A DNA stretch of 32,789 nt from Microcystis novacekii Mn_MB_F_20050700_S1. Lineage in GTDB: Bacteria > Cyanobacteriota > Cyanobacteriia > Cyanobacteriales > Microcystaceae. Shown piece by piece: positions 25,651 to 32,789 of the stretch (position 1 is the stretch's first letter; every line of letters begins with the position of its first letter). The stretch is from contig SFAU01000227.1 of the NCBI GenBank assembly GCA_007096045.1, positions 1 to 32,789 of the forward strand. Direction: 5' to 3'. Under the pieces are notes generated by a model. That model worked only from the letters and a program-made list of their open reading frames with translations. It was not told the DNA's origin and searched no databases. The position numbers and the translations under genes are program-made.

Positions 25651-28203
25651 ATGACCGCCGCCCAGGATCATATCGTCCCCACAGACTTAAGCAATGAAAT
25701 GTCCCGTTCCTACCTAGAATACGCCATGAGCGTCATCGTTGGGCGCGCCTTGCCCGACGCTAGAGACGGACTGAAACCCGTACACCGGCGCATTCTTTAC
25801 GCGATGTACGAACTAGGATTAACCCCCGATCGCCCCTTCCGGAAATGCGCTAGAGTCGTCGGGGAAGTATTAGGAAAATACCACCCCCACGGGGATACTG
25901 CCGTTTACGATGCCCTCGTCCGCATGGCCCAGGATTTCTCCATGCGCGATCCCCTGATTAACGGTCATGGTAACTTCGGATCGATCGATAACGATCCCCC
26001 AGCAGCCATGCGTTATACCGAGTGTCGTCTGCACAACCTGGCCACCAACGCCCTTCTACAGGATATCGAGTCAGAAACCGTCGATTTCGCCGATAACTTC
26101 GATGGTTCCCAACAGGAACCCGTGGTTTTACCCTCTAGAGTCCCGCAACTGCTAATTAATGGCTCATCGGGTATCGCCGTCGGTATGGCCACCAATATCC
26201 CCCCCCACAACCTGGCCGAGATTATCGATGGAACCGTTGCCCTCATCCATAACCCCGATCTCACCGATACGGAACTACAGCGTTATATCCCCGGTCCAGA
26301 CTTTCCCACCGGAGGGCATATCCTTGGCAGAGATGGCATTCAGGAAGCTTACACCACTGGCCGCGGTTCCATTACCCTGCGGGGAGTCGCCACCATTGAA
26401 ACCATCGAACAAAGGGGAAGACCCGATCGAGATGCTATTATTATCACCGAACTGCCCTATCAAACCAATAAAGCGGCATTAATCGAAAAAATCGCCGATT
26501 TGGTCAACGATCGCAAAATAGACGGTATTTCCGATGTGCGGGACGAAAGCGATCGCGACGGCATCCGGGTGGTGATCGAACTGAAACGAGATGCCTATCC
26601 TCGCGTCGTCCTCAACAATCTTTATAAACAAACGCCCCTCCAGTCGAATTTTGGGGCGAATATGTTGGCATTAGTCGATAACGAACCAAGATTACTGACT
26701 TTAAGGGAGTTTCTCCGCGTTTTCCTCGATTTTCGGCTAGAAGTGATCACCCGTCGTACCCGTTATGAACTCCGCAAGGCCGAGGAAAGGGATCATATCC
26801 TTCAGGGTTTACTAATTGCCCTCGCTAGTCTCGATGCAATCATTGCCCTGATTCGCAGTGCTGCCGACACAGCTAGTGCAAAAGAGGGATTAGTGCAGAA
26901 TTTTGGTCTCTCAGAGGTGCAAGCGGACGCAATCCTACAAATGCAGCTGCGACGGTTAACTGCCCTAGAATCGGAGAAAATTCAGCAAGAACACGGGGAC
27001 TTACTGACAAAAATCAGCGATCTTCAGGATATTTTAGCCAGAAAAGAACGGATCGACAGCATTATCGAGGAAGAACTGCAACAGATCAAAACGATTCACG
27101 CTACCCCCCGTCGCACTCATATTGAACAACGGGAAGGAGAAATCGCCGAAACTGACCTGATTGCCAACGAACAGGCCTTAATTCTCGTCACTGAACAGGG
27201 TTACATCAAAAGAATGCCTGTTAATACCTTTGAGTCCCAAAATCGGGCGACAAGGGGCAAAGCTGGGGCGAAAATGAAAGAAGACGACGGTATCGATCAC
27301 TTTATCACCTGCCGCGATCACGATAGCGTCCTCTTTTTCACCGATCGCGGGGTTGTCTATAGTCTCAACGCCTATCATATCCCCACCGGTTCCCGTACCG
27401 CTCGCGGGGTTCCCATCGTGCAACTGTTAGAGATTCCCAAAGGGGAGAAAATCACCTCGGTGGTGGCAGTCAGCGAGTTCAGCGAGGATAATTACCTGAT
27501 TATGCTCACACAAAAGGGATTTATCAAGAAAACCGCCCTCGCTGCCTTTAGTAATATTCGATCAAACGGTTTAATCGCCATTTCTCTCGAAGACGGTGAT
27601 CAACTACGTTGGGTTCGCTTGGCCAAAGAGGAAGATAGTGTGATTATTGGTTCTCGTCAGGGGATGGCAATTCATTTTAAGGCCGATAGTCAACAATTGC
27701 GCTCCTTGGGCAGGGCAACTAAGGGCGTAAAATCGATGAAATTGCGCTCAGGTGACGAATTAATCAGTATGGACATCCTGCCTAGTCAAATTGTCGCCCA
27801 AATCGCTGAATCTAACCAAGAAGAAACCGAGGACGAAAGCGAAGAAATTAACCCCGAAGTGGCTAATAATGGCCCCTGGGTGTTAGCAATTACCATGGCA
27901 GGACTAGGAAAACGGGTTCCCGTTACCCTCCTCCGTCTGCAAAATCGGGCGGGATTAGGAGTCAGAGTGATTAAATTCCGCAAAAAGAACGATAAATTAG
28001 CGGCTCTGCACGTTGTTAACCCCAACGAGGAATTTATGATTATCACCGCACGGGGTATTATTATCCGTCAATCCGTTGATGCTATTACTCCTCAATCGCG
28101 ATCGGCCGGAGGTATCCGGGTACAAAAACTCGATCAGGACGATGCGATCGCTGCTGTGGCCCTAGTTCCCCCTAGTGATGGGGAGGAATCTGAAGACAGT
28201 TAG
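25651..28203 (+). CDS. gyrA: DNA gyrase subunit A
   Basis: The 850-residue type IIA topoisomerase subunit breaks and rejoins DNA in the A2B2 gyrase that introduces negative supercoils. The N-terminal breakage domain has [20 protein letters not shown], the quinolone region [19 protein letters not shown] (T83 and D87 in E. coli numbering, T where E. coli has S) and the catalytic Y122 in AAMRYTE. The C-terminal beta-pinwheel domain has repeats such as [18 protein letters not shown] and [10 protein letters not shown]. The GyrA-box region reads [12 protein letters not shown], a divergent form, so ParC is not fully excluded, but the length and cyanobacterial context favour gyrA. It has its own promoter region (25457-25650). 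Confidence 0.93.
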   Translation: MTAAQDHIVPTDLSNEMSRSYLEYAMSVIVGRALPDARDGLKPVHRRILYAMYELGLTPDRPFRKCARVVGEVLGKYHPHGDTAVYDALVRMAQDFSMRDPLINGHGNFGSIDNDPPAAMRYTECRLHNLATNALLQDIESETVDFADNFDGSQQEPVVLPSRVPQLLINGSSGIAVGMATNIPPHNLAEIIDGTVALIHNPDLTDTELQRYIPGPDFPTGGHILGRDGIQEAYTTGRGSITLRGVATIETIEQRGRPDRDAIIITELPYQTNKAALIEKIADLVNDRKIDGISDVRDESDRDGIRVVIELKRDAYPRVVLNNLYKQTPLQSNFGANMLALVDNEPRLLTLREFLRVFLDFRLEVITRRTRYELRKAEERDHILQGLLIALASLDAIIALIRSAADTASAKEGLVQNFGLSEVQADAILQMQLRRLTALESEKIQQEHGDLLTKISDLQDILARKERIDSIIEEELQQIKTIHATPRRTHIEQREGEIAETDLIANEQALILVTEQGYIKRMPVNTFESQNRATRGKAGAKMKEDDGIDHFITCRDHDSVLFFTDRGVVYSLNAYHIPTGSRTARGVPIVQLLEIPKGEKITSVVAVSEFSEDNYLIMLTQKGFIKKTALAAFSNIRSNGLIAISLEDGDQLRWVRLAKEEDSVIIGSRQGMAIHFKADSQQLRSLGRATKGVKSMKLRSGDELISMDILPSQIVAQIAESNQEETEDESEEINPEVANNGPWVLAITMAGLGKRVPVTLLRLQNRAGLGVRVIKFRKKNDKLAALHVVNPNEEFMIITARGIIIRQSVDAITPQSRSAGGIRVQKLDQDDAIAAVALVPPSDGEESEDS

Positions 28204-28210
28204 ATTTGCA

Positions 28211-28279
28211 GGGAAGTGGGGAAGTGGGGAAGTGGGGAAGTGGGGAAGTGGGGAAGTGGGGAAGTGGGGAAGTGGGGAA
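28211..28279. repeat. 8-bp tandem repeat GGGAAGTG (eight full units), G-quadruplex capable
   Basis: Units of GGGAAGTG start at 28211 and recur every 8 bp to 28274, with a partial ninth. Read as GGGG tracts with 4-nt AAGT loops, it meets the G4 pattern on the plus strand. It starts 8 bp after the gyrA stop. Confidence 0.95.
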
Positions 28280-28291
28280 ATTGAACTAAAA

Positions 28292-28318
28292 CCCCAAAAC
28301 CCCAAAACCCCAACCCCC
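28292..28318 (-). repeat. C-tract run, G-quadruplex capable on the minus strand
   Basis: CCCCAAAACCCCAAAACCCC followed by AACCCCC puts four runs of at least four Gs on the minus strand, with loops TT or TTTT. It lies 12 bp beyond the plus-strand G repeat and between converging genes. Confidence 0.9.
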
Positions 28319-28359
28319 AACACCTAAAACCTTCCTGCTGCCTTCGTTGAAATTTGGGG

Positions 28360-28890
28360 TTAAAACTGAAAAAAGTGCATTAATTGGGAGATTTCCTGAG
28401 CGTCTAGGGATAAACGCCCTTTAAAATCCACAATATTCTTAAATAATCCCTGTTCTTCTCTATTTTTAATAATGGCAGCTGCTAAATTATCGCTGATCAG
28501 GGGTAGGGTGGTTAACTGCTCGATCGAGGCGGTGTTAGGATTGATTTTAGGGGGTGCGAGGTGACTTTCCGAGCTATAATAGGCAAATTCTAGAATCGGT
28601 TCCCAAACTTTCAATCTAGCCACAGGAACACTCAAAGCAGCCGCTAGATCTTCAAGACAAAGCAATTCTACCCCCATACCCAGCAATTCCACCAACATCC
28701 GCGCTTGATGGATGGATATCCCCGGCAATCGCAGCCAATCATCCACACCCGCTTGACTGACATTAATTTTAATGCCCAATTGTGCCGCCATAGCGATCTC
28801 ATCGAGGGAACGAAAGCGATAATAGGGATCATTGCTAATTTTGGCTTTTAAAGGGTTAAAAGTGCGTCCTAACCAGTTTTGCGGGGTCAT
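28360..28890 (-). CDS. Helix-hairpin-helix protein, ComEA-like
   Basis: The 176-residue soluble protein contains helix-hairpin-helix motifs: VDDWLRLPGISIHQARMLVE (~49-68) and a C-terminal ComEA-type unit INPNTASIEQLTTLPLISDN (~115-135) followed by LAAAIIKNREEQGLF. HhH motifs bind DNA backbone without sequence specificity. It lacks the signal or membrane anchor of ComEA proper, so a role in DNA uptake is not implied. Its ATG overlaps the stop of the TM2 gene (TAATG at 28888-28892), so the two are translationally coupled. Confidence 0.85.
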   Translation of the reverse strand: MTPQNWLGRTFNPLKAKISNDPYYRFRSLDEIAMAAQLGIKINVSQAGVDDWLRLPGISIHQARMLVELLGMGVELLCLEDLAAALSVPVARLKVWEPILEFAYYSSESHLAPPKINPNTASIEQLTTLPLISDNLAAAIIKNREEQGLFKNIVDFKGRLSLDAQEISQLMHFFQF

Positions 28891-29285
28891 TACAGTAATT
28901 GTCGCCGTTTTTCTTCAAATTCGTACTCAGAAATTAATCCTTCTTGTCGGAGGCACTCTAATTCCCTTAAAGCTGCCCCGATCGCCTCTACTTGTTTAGG
29001 CTCTAAACTGGGGACAGTGGCAGCAGCGGTGGCAGTGGGAAAATAGTTAGCCAAAAATTGGTTATCTTGGATTAAATACCACACCGCATCGATCGCGCAA
29101 GCCACCCGGGGAATCGGAGTTTGCCAAAGGAGAAGATAGATAATTCCCCAGAGAGGTTGGCCGAGATAGAATTTATGAATACCGGCGATAGGAAAGGGTA
29201 AAGCGAGAATACTACCGATAAAAGCCAAAAAAATCGCTAATTTACGGCTTTTGGGCTTACTTAATAATTTTTCCACCAGAAGCAT
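28890..29285 (-). CDS. TM2-domain membrane protein with SHOCT-like tail
   Basis: The 131-residue protein has two membrane spans around GIHKFYLGQPLWGIIYLLLW and IDAVWYL, the TM2 domain pattern (G.H.FYLG), with a further apolar segment near residue 20. The C-terminus ALRELECLRQEGLISEYEFE resembles the SHOCT oligomerisation motif. TM2 proteins have no settled general function. The gene is the first of a coupled pair with the HhH gene and is divergent from asnS (81-bp gap). Confidence 0.83.
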   Translation of the reverse strand: MLLVEKLLSKPKSRKLAIFLAFIGSILALPFPIAGIHKFYLGQPLWGIIYLLLWQTPIPRVACAIDAVWYLIQDNQFLANYFPTATAAATVPSLEPKQVEAIGAALRELECLRQEGLISEYEFEEKRRQLL

Positions 29286-29366
29286 GACACTTGTTCGAGA
29301 TTGATTTTAGCCTGATCTGAACCTTCTATCTTAAAATACTCTTTGGTTCTAACATAGGGATAAGCA

Positions 29367-30731
29367 ATGACTAGCAGAATCAAGGAAATTTTTCAGACAG
29401 GACAACCGGATCAATCCGTCACCGTGCAGGGTTGGGTGAGAACAAAACGAGAATTAAAAGAATTTACTTTCCTGGAAGTTAATGATGGCTCATCCCTAGC
29501 TAACTTACAAGTTATCCTCGAATCGACTTTACCCGATTATGAAAATGTACTAAAAACAATTAGTACAGGAGCAGCGATCGCTGTTTCGGGAAATTTGGTT
29601 CCTTCCCCGGGTAAAGGGCAAAATATCGAGTTAAAAGCGGCCGAAATCACCCTTTATGGTGACTGTCCTGCGGATTATCCCCTACAAAAGAAACGTCATT
29701 CCTTTGAATTTCTGAGAACTATTGCCCATCTGCGAGCAAGAACCAACACCCTAGGAGCAGTAATGCGGGTTAGAAACGCTTGCGCTACCGCTATCCACAG
29801 TTTTTTCCAAGAAAAAGGCTTTATTTGGGTACATACTCCCATTATTACCGCTAACGACTGCGAAGGTGCGGGAGAATTATTTACAGTCACCAGTTTAGAT
29901 TTAAAAAAACCGGCTAATTTTGCTGAGGATTTCTTTGGTAAACGGGCCTATTTAACCGTCAGTGGACAATTACAAGCGGAAGTAATGGCCATGGCTTTAT
30001 CTAATGTTTACACTTTTGGCCCGACTTTTCGCGCCGAGAATTCTAATACTTCCCGTCATCTGGCCGAGTTTTGGATGGTGGAACCGGAAATGGCTTTTTG
30101 TGACTTGGAAGGAGATCAGGATTTAGCGGAAGCTTTTCTCAAATATATCTTTAAATTCGTTTTAGAAAATTGTCCCGAAGATTTGCAGTTTTTTAACGAA
30201 CGTATCGATAAAACGGTGTTAAGTACGGCCGAAAATATCGTTAATAGTGAGTTTGGCCGGATTACCTACAGCGAGGCGATCGAGTTATTAGAAAAAGCCG
30301 ATCGTCAGTTCGAGTTTCCAGTAGAATGGGGCGTAGATTTACAGTCAGAACACGAACGTTATCTAGCGGAAGAACTATTCAAAAAACCCGTGATTGTCAC
30401 CAATTATCCCAAGACAATCAAAGCTTTTTATATGCGTCTAGATGACAATAATAAAACTGTTTCTGCTATGGATATTTTAGCACCCAAGATCGGGGAAATT
30501 ATCGGCGGTTCCCAACGGGAAGAACGATTAGATGTATTAATCCAAAGAATGCAGGAACAGGGTATGAATCCCGATGATTTGTGGTGGTATTTAGATCTGC
30601 GTCGCTACGGTTCCGTTCCCCACGCTGGTTTTGGTTTAGGATTCGAGCGTCTGGTACAATTCATGACGGGAATGACCAATATTCGCGATGTGATTCCTTT
30701 CCCCCGTACCCCTTTAAGTGCCGACTTTTAG
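29367..30731 (+). CDS. asnS: Asparaginyl-tRNA synthetase
   Basis: The 454-residue class IIb synthetase charges tRNA-Asn. It has an N-terminal OB-fold anticodon domain ([20 protein letters not shown], ~18-37), motif 2 [20 protein letters not shown] and motif 3 [15 protein letters not shown] near the C-terminus. [19 protein letters not shown] is typical of AsnRS and separates it from AspRS. Direct charging means that this organism need not rely on transamidation for Asn-tRNA. The length is near the usual 460. The gene appears to be single. Confidence 0.96.
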   Translation: MTSRIKEIFQTGQPDQSVTVQGWVRTKRELKEFTFLEVNDGSSLANLQVILESTLPDYENVLKTISTGAAIAVSGNLVPSPGKGQNIELKAAEITLYGDCPADYPLQKKRHSFEFLRTIAHLRARTNTLGAVMRVRNACATAIHSFFQEKGFIWVHTPIITANDCEGAGELFTVTSLDLKKPANFAEDFFGKRAYLTVSGQLQAEVMAMALSNVYTFGPTFRAENSNTSRHLAEFWMVEPEMAFCDLEGDQDLAEAFLKYIFKFVLENCPEDLQFFNERIDKTVLSTAENIVNSEFGRITYSEAIELLEKADRQFEFPVEWGVDLQSEHERYLAEELFKKPVIVTNYPKTIKAFYMRLDDNNKTVSAMDILAPKIGEIIGGSQREERLDVLIQRMQEQGMNPDDLWWYLDLRRYGSVPHAGFGLGFERLVQFMTGMTNIRDVIPFPRTPLSADF

Positions 30732-30758
30732 GTTGATGTCTAGGATCGACGGGAGAAA

Positions 30759-30874
30759 GGAGGAATGTAAATATTTATTAAATTGTAGCTTAGGCTACAG
30801 TTTTAGAGTAGAAAATGTGTATTGTTTCACTGTCCTCCTTCTGTCTTGGGTTGGGCTATTGCTTGACCTGACTG
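30759..30874 (+). repeat. Dispersed repeat R, copy 1
   Basis: About 116 bp downstream of asnS align with 31533-31648: GAGGAATGTAAA.ATTTATT.AATTGTA, GATACAG/CTACAG, AATGTGTA, and TTGGGTTGGGCT-TTGCTTGACC. Both copies point the same way and flank the DUF6888-DUF6887 pair. Confidence 0.75.
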
Positions 30875-30880
30875 CGAGAG

Positions 30881-30915
30881 GTGCGCTCTGCTACGCAGTG
30901 CCTTCGGCATCGCAC
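30881..30915. repeat. REP-like palindrome
   Basis: GTGCGCTCTGCTACGCAGTG and then CCTTCGGCATCGCAC forms nested hairpins (GTGCG/CGCAC outer, CTGC/GCAG and TGCC-ttc-GGCA inner). Such sequences are highly repeated in cyanobacterial genomes. It sits between the converging asnS and DUF6887 genes and may help end transcription of both. Confidence 0.6.
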
Positions 30916-30920
30916 TGTAT

Positions 30921-31157
30921 CTAAGTTAACTCATTTTGCTGAAAATTATGACGGGAATCTTGACGCATTTGTTCAATAACTTCGGGATATTTTTCTATAT
31001 CTTCTAAGGAGTTTAAAGGTGGATAAACTACTCGATCTTTTCTTTCATTTACCTTATCTACATAAGCATAAAAAGCCTCGTCATCCTCACGATGAGATAA
31101 GACATAACTTTTTAATTCTTGAGAGGTCATAGTTTTAAAATTAGGTTTTTGATTCAT
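30921..31157 (-). CDS. DUF6887 family small protein
   Basis: The 78-residue protein begins MNQKPNFKTMTSQELKSYVL and continues SHREDDEAFYAYVDKVNER, the pattern of DUF6887, which in cyanobacteria is regularly paired with DUF6888. Such pairs look like toxin-antitoxin or regulatory modules, but no activity is established to my knowledge. I choose ATG at 31155-31157, because it overlaps the TGA of the upstream gene (ATGA), a classic coupling. The alternative at 31166 adds three residues. The protein is acidic and probably helical. Confidence 0.8.
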   Translation of the reverse strand: MNQKPNFKTMTSQELKSYVLSHREDDEAFYAYVDKVNERKDRVVYPPLNSLEDIEKYPEVIEQMRQDSRHNFQQNELT

Positions 31158-31324
31158 TTTATCCATTGTCCATTAGGTTTAATTTCAATCTCAATACCTT
31201 CACCAATTAACATGAAAATATTTTTAGTACGCTCATCCAATCTTATTAAGTTAATTGGTAAATAAAACCTTGTTGCCCAAGAAGATAGGGTATAACATTG
31301 TAAGAGTTGTGCAAGTGTCGGAAT
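31154..31324 (-). CDS. DUF6888 family small protein with probable ATT start
   Basis: The 56-residue product reads IPTLAQLLQCYTLSSWATRF and then PINLIRLDERTKNIFML, ending KPNGQWIK, which matches DUF6888. Where the family has Met, the codon is ATT (31322-31324). It is preceded by GGGAGGG with 6-7 nt spacing. An in-frame extension to an ATG at 31438 is possible on paper, but that start lies upstream of a good promoter (31359-31387), and its residues do not fit the family. Thus either ATT is used, as for infC, or the start was lost by mutation. The stop overlaps the DUF6887 start. Confidence 0.7.
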   Translation of the reverse strand: MPTLAQLLQCYTLSSWATRFYLPINLIRLDERTKNIFMLIGEGIEIEIKPNGQWIK

Positions 31325-31358
31325 ATTTTTCCCTCCCAAAACTGAACGAATGACACTA

Positions 31359-31387
31359 ATTATAACAAAATAGAGAATCTGCTTCAA
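31359..31387 (-). promoter_or_regulatory. Promoter of the DUF6888-DUF6887 pair
   Basis: On the minus strand, TTGAAG (31382-31387) and TATAAT (31359-31364) are separated by 17 bp, a near-consensus sigma-70 type promoter. Transcription would start near 31350, about 25 nt before the ATT codon. Confidence 0.65.
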
Positions 31388-31532
31388 CAACTTCGAGACA
31401 GAGTTGAACGCAAAGGCGAATCCGACATACCGCGCCACAATAACTCAAGGAAGACGATAGTTCGTCTGAGAAGGGGTAAAACAGGGGAAAACACCTGAAA
31501 CTCCTTCCCCTATGAATCCCTAAGCCAGGGAG

Positions 31533-31648
31533 AGGAATGTAAAGATTTATTGAATTGTAACTTTTGATACAGTTGTGGGGGGGGGGGGGTAATGTGTAGT
31601 GTTGTTTTTAATCGCCTTTGGGGTTGGGTTGGGCTGTTGCTTGACCCA
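31533..31648 (+). repeat. Dispersed repeat R, copy 2, with a 13-G run
   Basis: This copy is homologous to 30759-30874. It differs by a run of 13 G at 31577-31589, where copy 1 has TTTTAGAGTAGAAA. It forms the upstream region of the PEP-CTERM gene (start at 31718) and may carry its promoter. Confidence 0.75.
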
Positions 31649-31717
31649 ACAGTCGCTACGGAAGCATCTACTAGAGGGGCGATATGCCACTAAATTCACA
31701 ATAGAGGAGATAAAACA

Positions 31718-32536
31718 ATGATCTATCAAAACCTTTTGCCAAAAATTGGTTCTGGCGTAGTTGCCTTAGGTGTACTGACAGGAGTAGGAATCTCTGCTTT
31801 ACCAGCTCAGGCTTTTCAAATCTTCTTTGGAGAAGATTTAGGTCAAGGAGAATCGATTCGCCTTCCGAGTACGCCCAACGCAAACGCTGCCCAGTCCCAA
31901 TTCCTTGGCAAGTTAAATAACGTCGGAACTGAAGATTTTGAAGGTGCACCCCATCCCCCTGGGCAAACAACTCCTTTTACCGTAACCTTTCCCGGTAGCT
32001 TCGCCACAACCATCACAGCAACTCTCTCGGATAATGGTACAGTTTTTTCTCAGCCGACAGGCACGAATGGATTTGGGCGCTATCCTACGTCTGGCAATCA
32101 ATATGTAGGAACTGGCTCGCATCTTCATGTGAACTTCGATACCAATGTAGCTGCTTTTGGTTTTAAGGGTGTAGATATTGGTGACTTCGGTGGTCAAGTT
32201 ACCTTAAATTTGAAAAAAGCTGGTGCTTTAGTTCAAAAATTGACCATTCCTAATACCATTAATGGTCTGGGTGGTGGAGTTCTTTTCTATGGGGTCATAA
32301 GCGATGGTCCAAGCGAACTTTTCGATGAAGTCGAGTTTAGCAATACTGCTCCTGGCGTTGACTTTTTTGGATTTGATGATATGACTGTGGGCGATCTACA
32401 ACAGGTGCAGCCAACTCCAGAACCGACTAACCTTCTTGGTCTCATCGCCCTCGGAACATTAGGCGCAGCCTCAACCCTCAAACGCCAACTAAAACCCTCT
32501 AAATCCACTGAAAAAGAAATCACAAAAGTAGGCTAA
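31718..32536 (+). CDS. PEP-CTERM sorting-domain exported protein
   Basis: The 272-residue precursor has a signal peptide (residues 1-~32, ending ALPAQA-FQ) and a beta-rich secreted body with FHVNFDTN-type strands (HLHVNFDTNVAAFGFKGVDI; FFGFDDMTVGDL). Its C-terminal PEP-CTERM signal is PTPEPTNLLGLIALGTLGAA followed by the basic tail STLKRQLKPSK. Exosortase-type processing is implied; the exosortase is not in this window. Proteins of this class are often surface or matrix components; the exact role is unknown. GAGGAG precedes the ATG by 8 nt. A hairpin terminator follows at 32561. Confidence 0.92.
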   Translation: MIYQNLLPKIGSGVVALGVLTGVGISALPAQAFQIFFGEDLGQGESIRLPSTPNANAAQSQFLGKLNNVGTEDFEGAPHPPGQTTPFTVTFPGSFATTITATLSDNGTVFSQPTGTNGFGRYPTSGNQYVGTGSHLHVNFDTNVAAFGFKGVDIGDFGGQVTLNLKKAGALVQKLTIPNTINGLGGGVLFYGVISDGPSELFDEVEFSNTAPGVDFFGFDDMTVGDLQQVQPTPEPTNLLGLIALGTLGAASTLKRQLKPSKSTEKEITKVG

Positions 32537-32560
32537 ATTGCTTCTAAAAATACCATAAAT

Positions 32561-32596
32561 GCCCCTTCAATCAATCTTGAGGGGGTTTGTTTTTTC
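32561..32596 (+). terminator. Terminator of the PEP-CTERM gene
   Basis: GCCCCTTCAA and TTGAGGGGG form a stem with a 6-nt loop and one bulge, followed by TTTGTTTTTT. It lies 25 bp after the stop codon and is a good rho-independent terminator. Confidence 0.8.
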
Positions 32597-32614
32597 CTTT
32601 CGCTTATTAAACAA

Positions 32615-32789
32615 CTATTCTGCGTCTGTTTCGCTTTCTAACACTTCTTGTAGTTGTGGTACTAAAATCTGTAAATCTTCTTGAATTGTTGCCCAAACTC
32701 TACTTAAATTAACTTGAAAATATTCGTGAGTTGCAACATTTCTCATTCCTGCCATCAAACGCCAAGGAATAAGAGCATAGCGAGACTGA
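32615..32789 (-). CDS. HepT-like (DUF86) HEPN toxin, C-terminal part, cut by the window edge
   Basis: The minus-strand frame enters at the right edge and ends with TAG at 32615-32617. It reads SRYALIPWRLMAGMRNVATH, then EYFQVNLSRVWATIQEDL and LVPQLQEVLESETDAE. IPWR.M.GMRN...H.YF..NL..VW is the HepT signature; the active-site RX4HXY motif is RNVATHEY. HepT is an RNase toxin, neutralised by the MntA nucleotidyltransferase, which adds AMP to the Tyr. MntA is expected just beyond the right edge. About 58 residues are visible, half of the usual ~115. Confidence 0.88.
   Translation of the reverse strand, partial: QSRYALIPWRLMAGMRNVATHEYFQVNLSRVWATIQEDLQILVPQLQEVLESETDAE

Noticed and set aside
28211-28279. 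CRISPR array
   Set aside because: The unit is 8 bp with no spacers. It is a simple tandem repeat. The 16-bp repeat at 19191-19252 likewise has no spacers.
30718-30924. A 68-residue frame overlapping the end of asnS
   Set aside because: It runs through repeat R and the REP-like palindrome, with no ribosome site or conserved sequence.
31154-31438. A 94-residue version of the DUF6888 gene starting at 31438
   Set aside because: The N-terminal 38 residues do not fit the family, and a promoter lies inside that part.

Overview
The window reads as chromosomal DNA of a unicellular bloom-forming cyanobacterium, most likely Microcystis or a close relative. The reasons are the HIP1 octamer GCGATCGC scattered through the genes (for example 4869, 5701, 5884, 14593, 21132, 21731, 28144, 29574), a plant-type PetF ferredoxin, a PucC-like carrier, PEP-CTERM sorting signals, heptanucleotide tandem repeats, and many small inverted-repeat elements between genes. 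The species is inferred; no rRNA or marker search was possible.

Layout. 1-5,650: a possible conflict-system N-terminal module, a PMR1/PacL-type Ca2+ P-type ATPase, a response regulator-histidine kinase hybrid and a secreted pentapeptide-repeat protein, all on the minus strand. 5,673-7,145: a PucC/BCH2-family carrier. 7,146-8,325 is a gene graveyard. It holds a DUF4351 protein tail cut by a TA-flanked MITE whose conceptual excision restores the frame exactly, plus AT-rich remnants. 8,326-9,285: hemC. 9,286-10,560 is a decayed sulfur-detoxification operon: a TauE/SafE stub, an intact YgaP-like rhodanese, and the two ends of a persulfide-dioxygenase-like gene joined by an internal deletion. 10,772-11,789: petF and a divergent conserved gene. 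11,909-13,486: two mobile elements and a C5 DNA methyltransferase. 13,500-14,741: PEP-CTERM debris and a lipoprotein with PD40/TolB-like repeats in a two-gene operon. Then come tRNA-Asp, glgP, a HpnA-like epimerase, two more mobile elements, a tandem pair of FluC/CrcB fluoride channels, rsmA, ispE, ureD with a partner gene, an ATPase/TOPRIM-like defence pair, gyrA, an HhH gene coupled to a TM2 gene, asnS, a DUF6888-DUF6887 pair, a PEP-CTERM protein, and at the right edge the C-terminus of a HepT-like HEPN toxin.

Housekeeping genes (hemC, petF, glgP, rsmA, ispE, gyrA, asnS, tRNA-Asp) are interleaved with accessory patches. Most of the structure not explained by genes lies in the intergenic DNA. 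There are four copies of a TA-flanked MITE with AGTAG ends, two inverted copies of a second element ending GGGTGCATCTCA, and one palindrome (core TAGGGTTGATTCATGAATCA plus its mirror) nested inside one member of each family. Other notable items are G-quadruplex-capable tracts on both strands after gyrA, a 13-G run before the PEP-CTERM gene, and a well-formed promoter that points to an ATT start codon for the DUF6888 gene.
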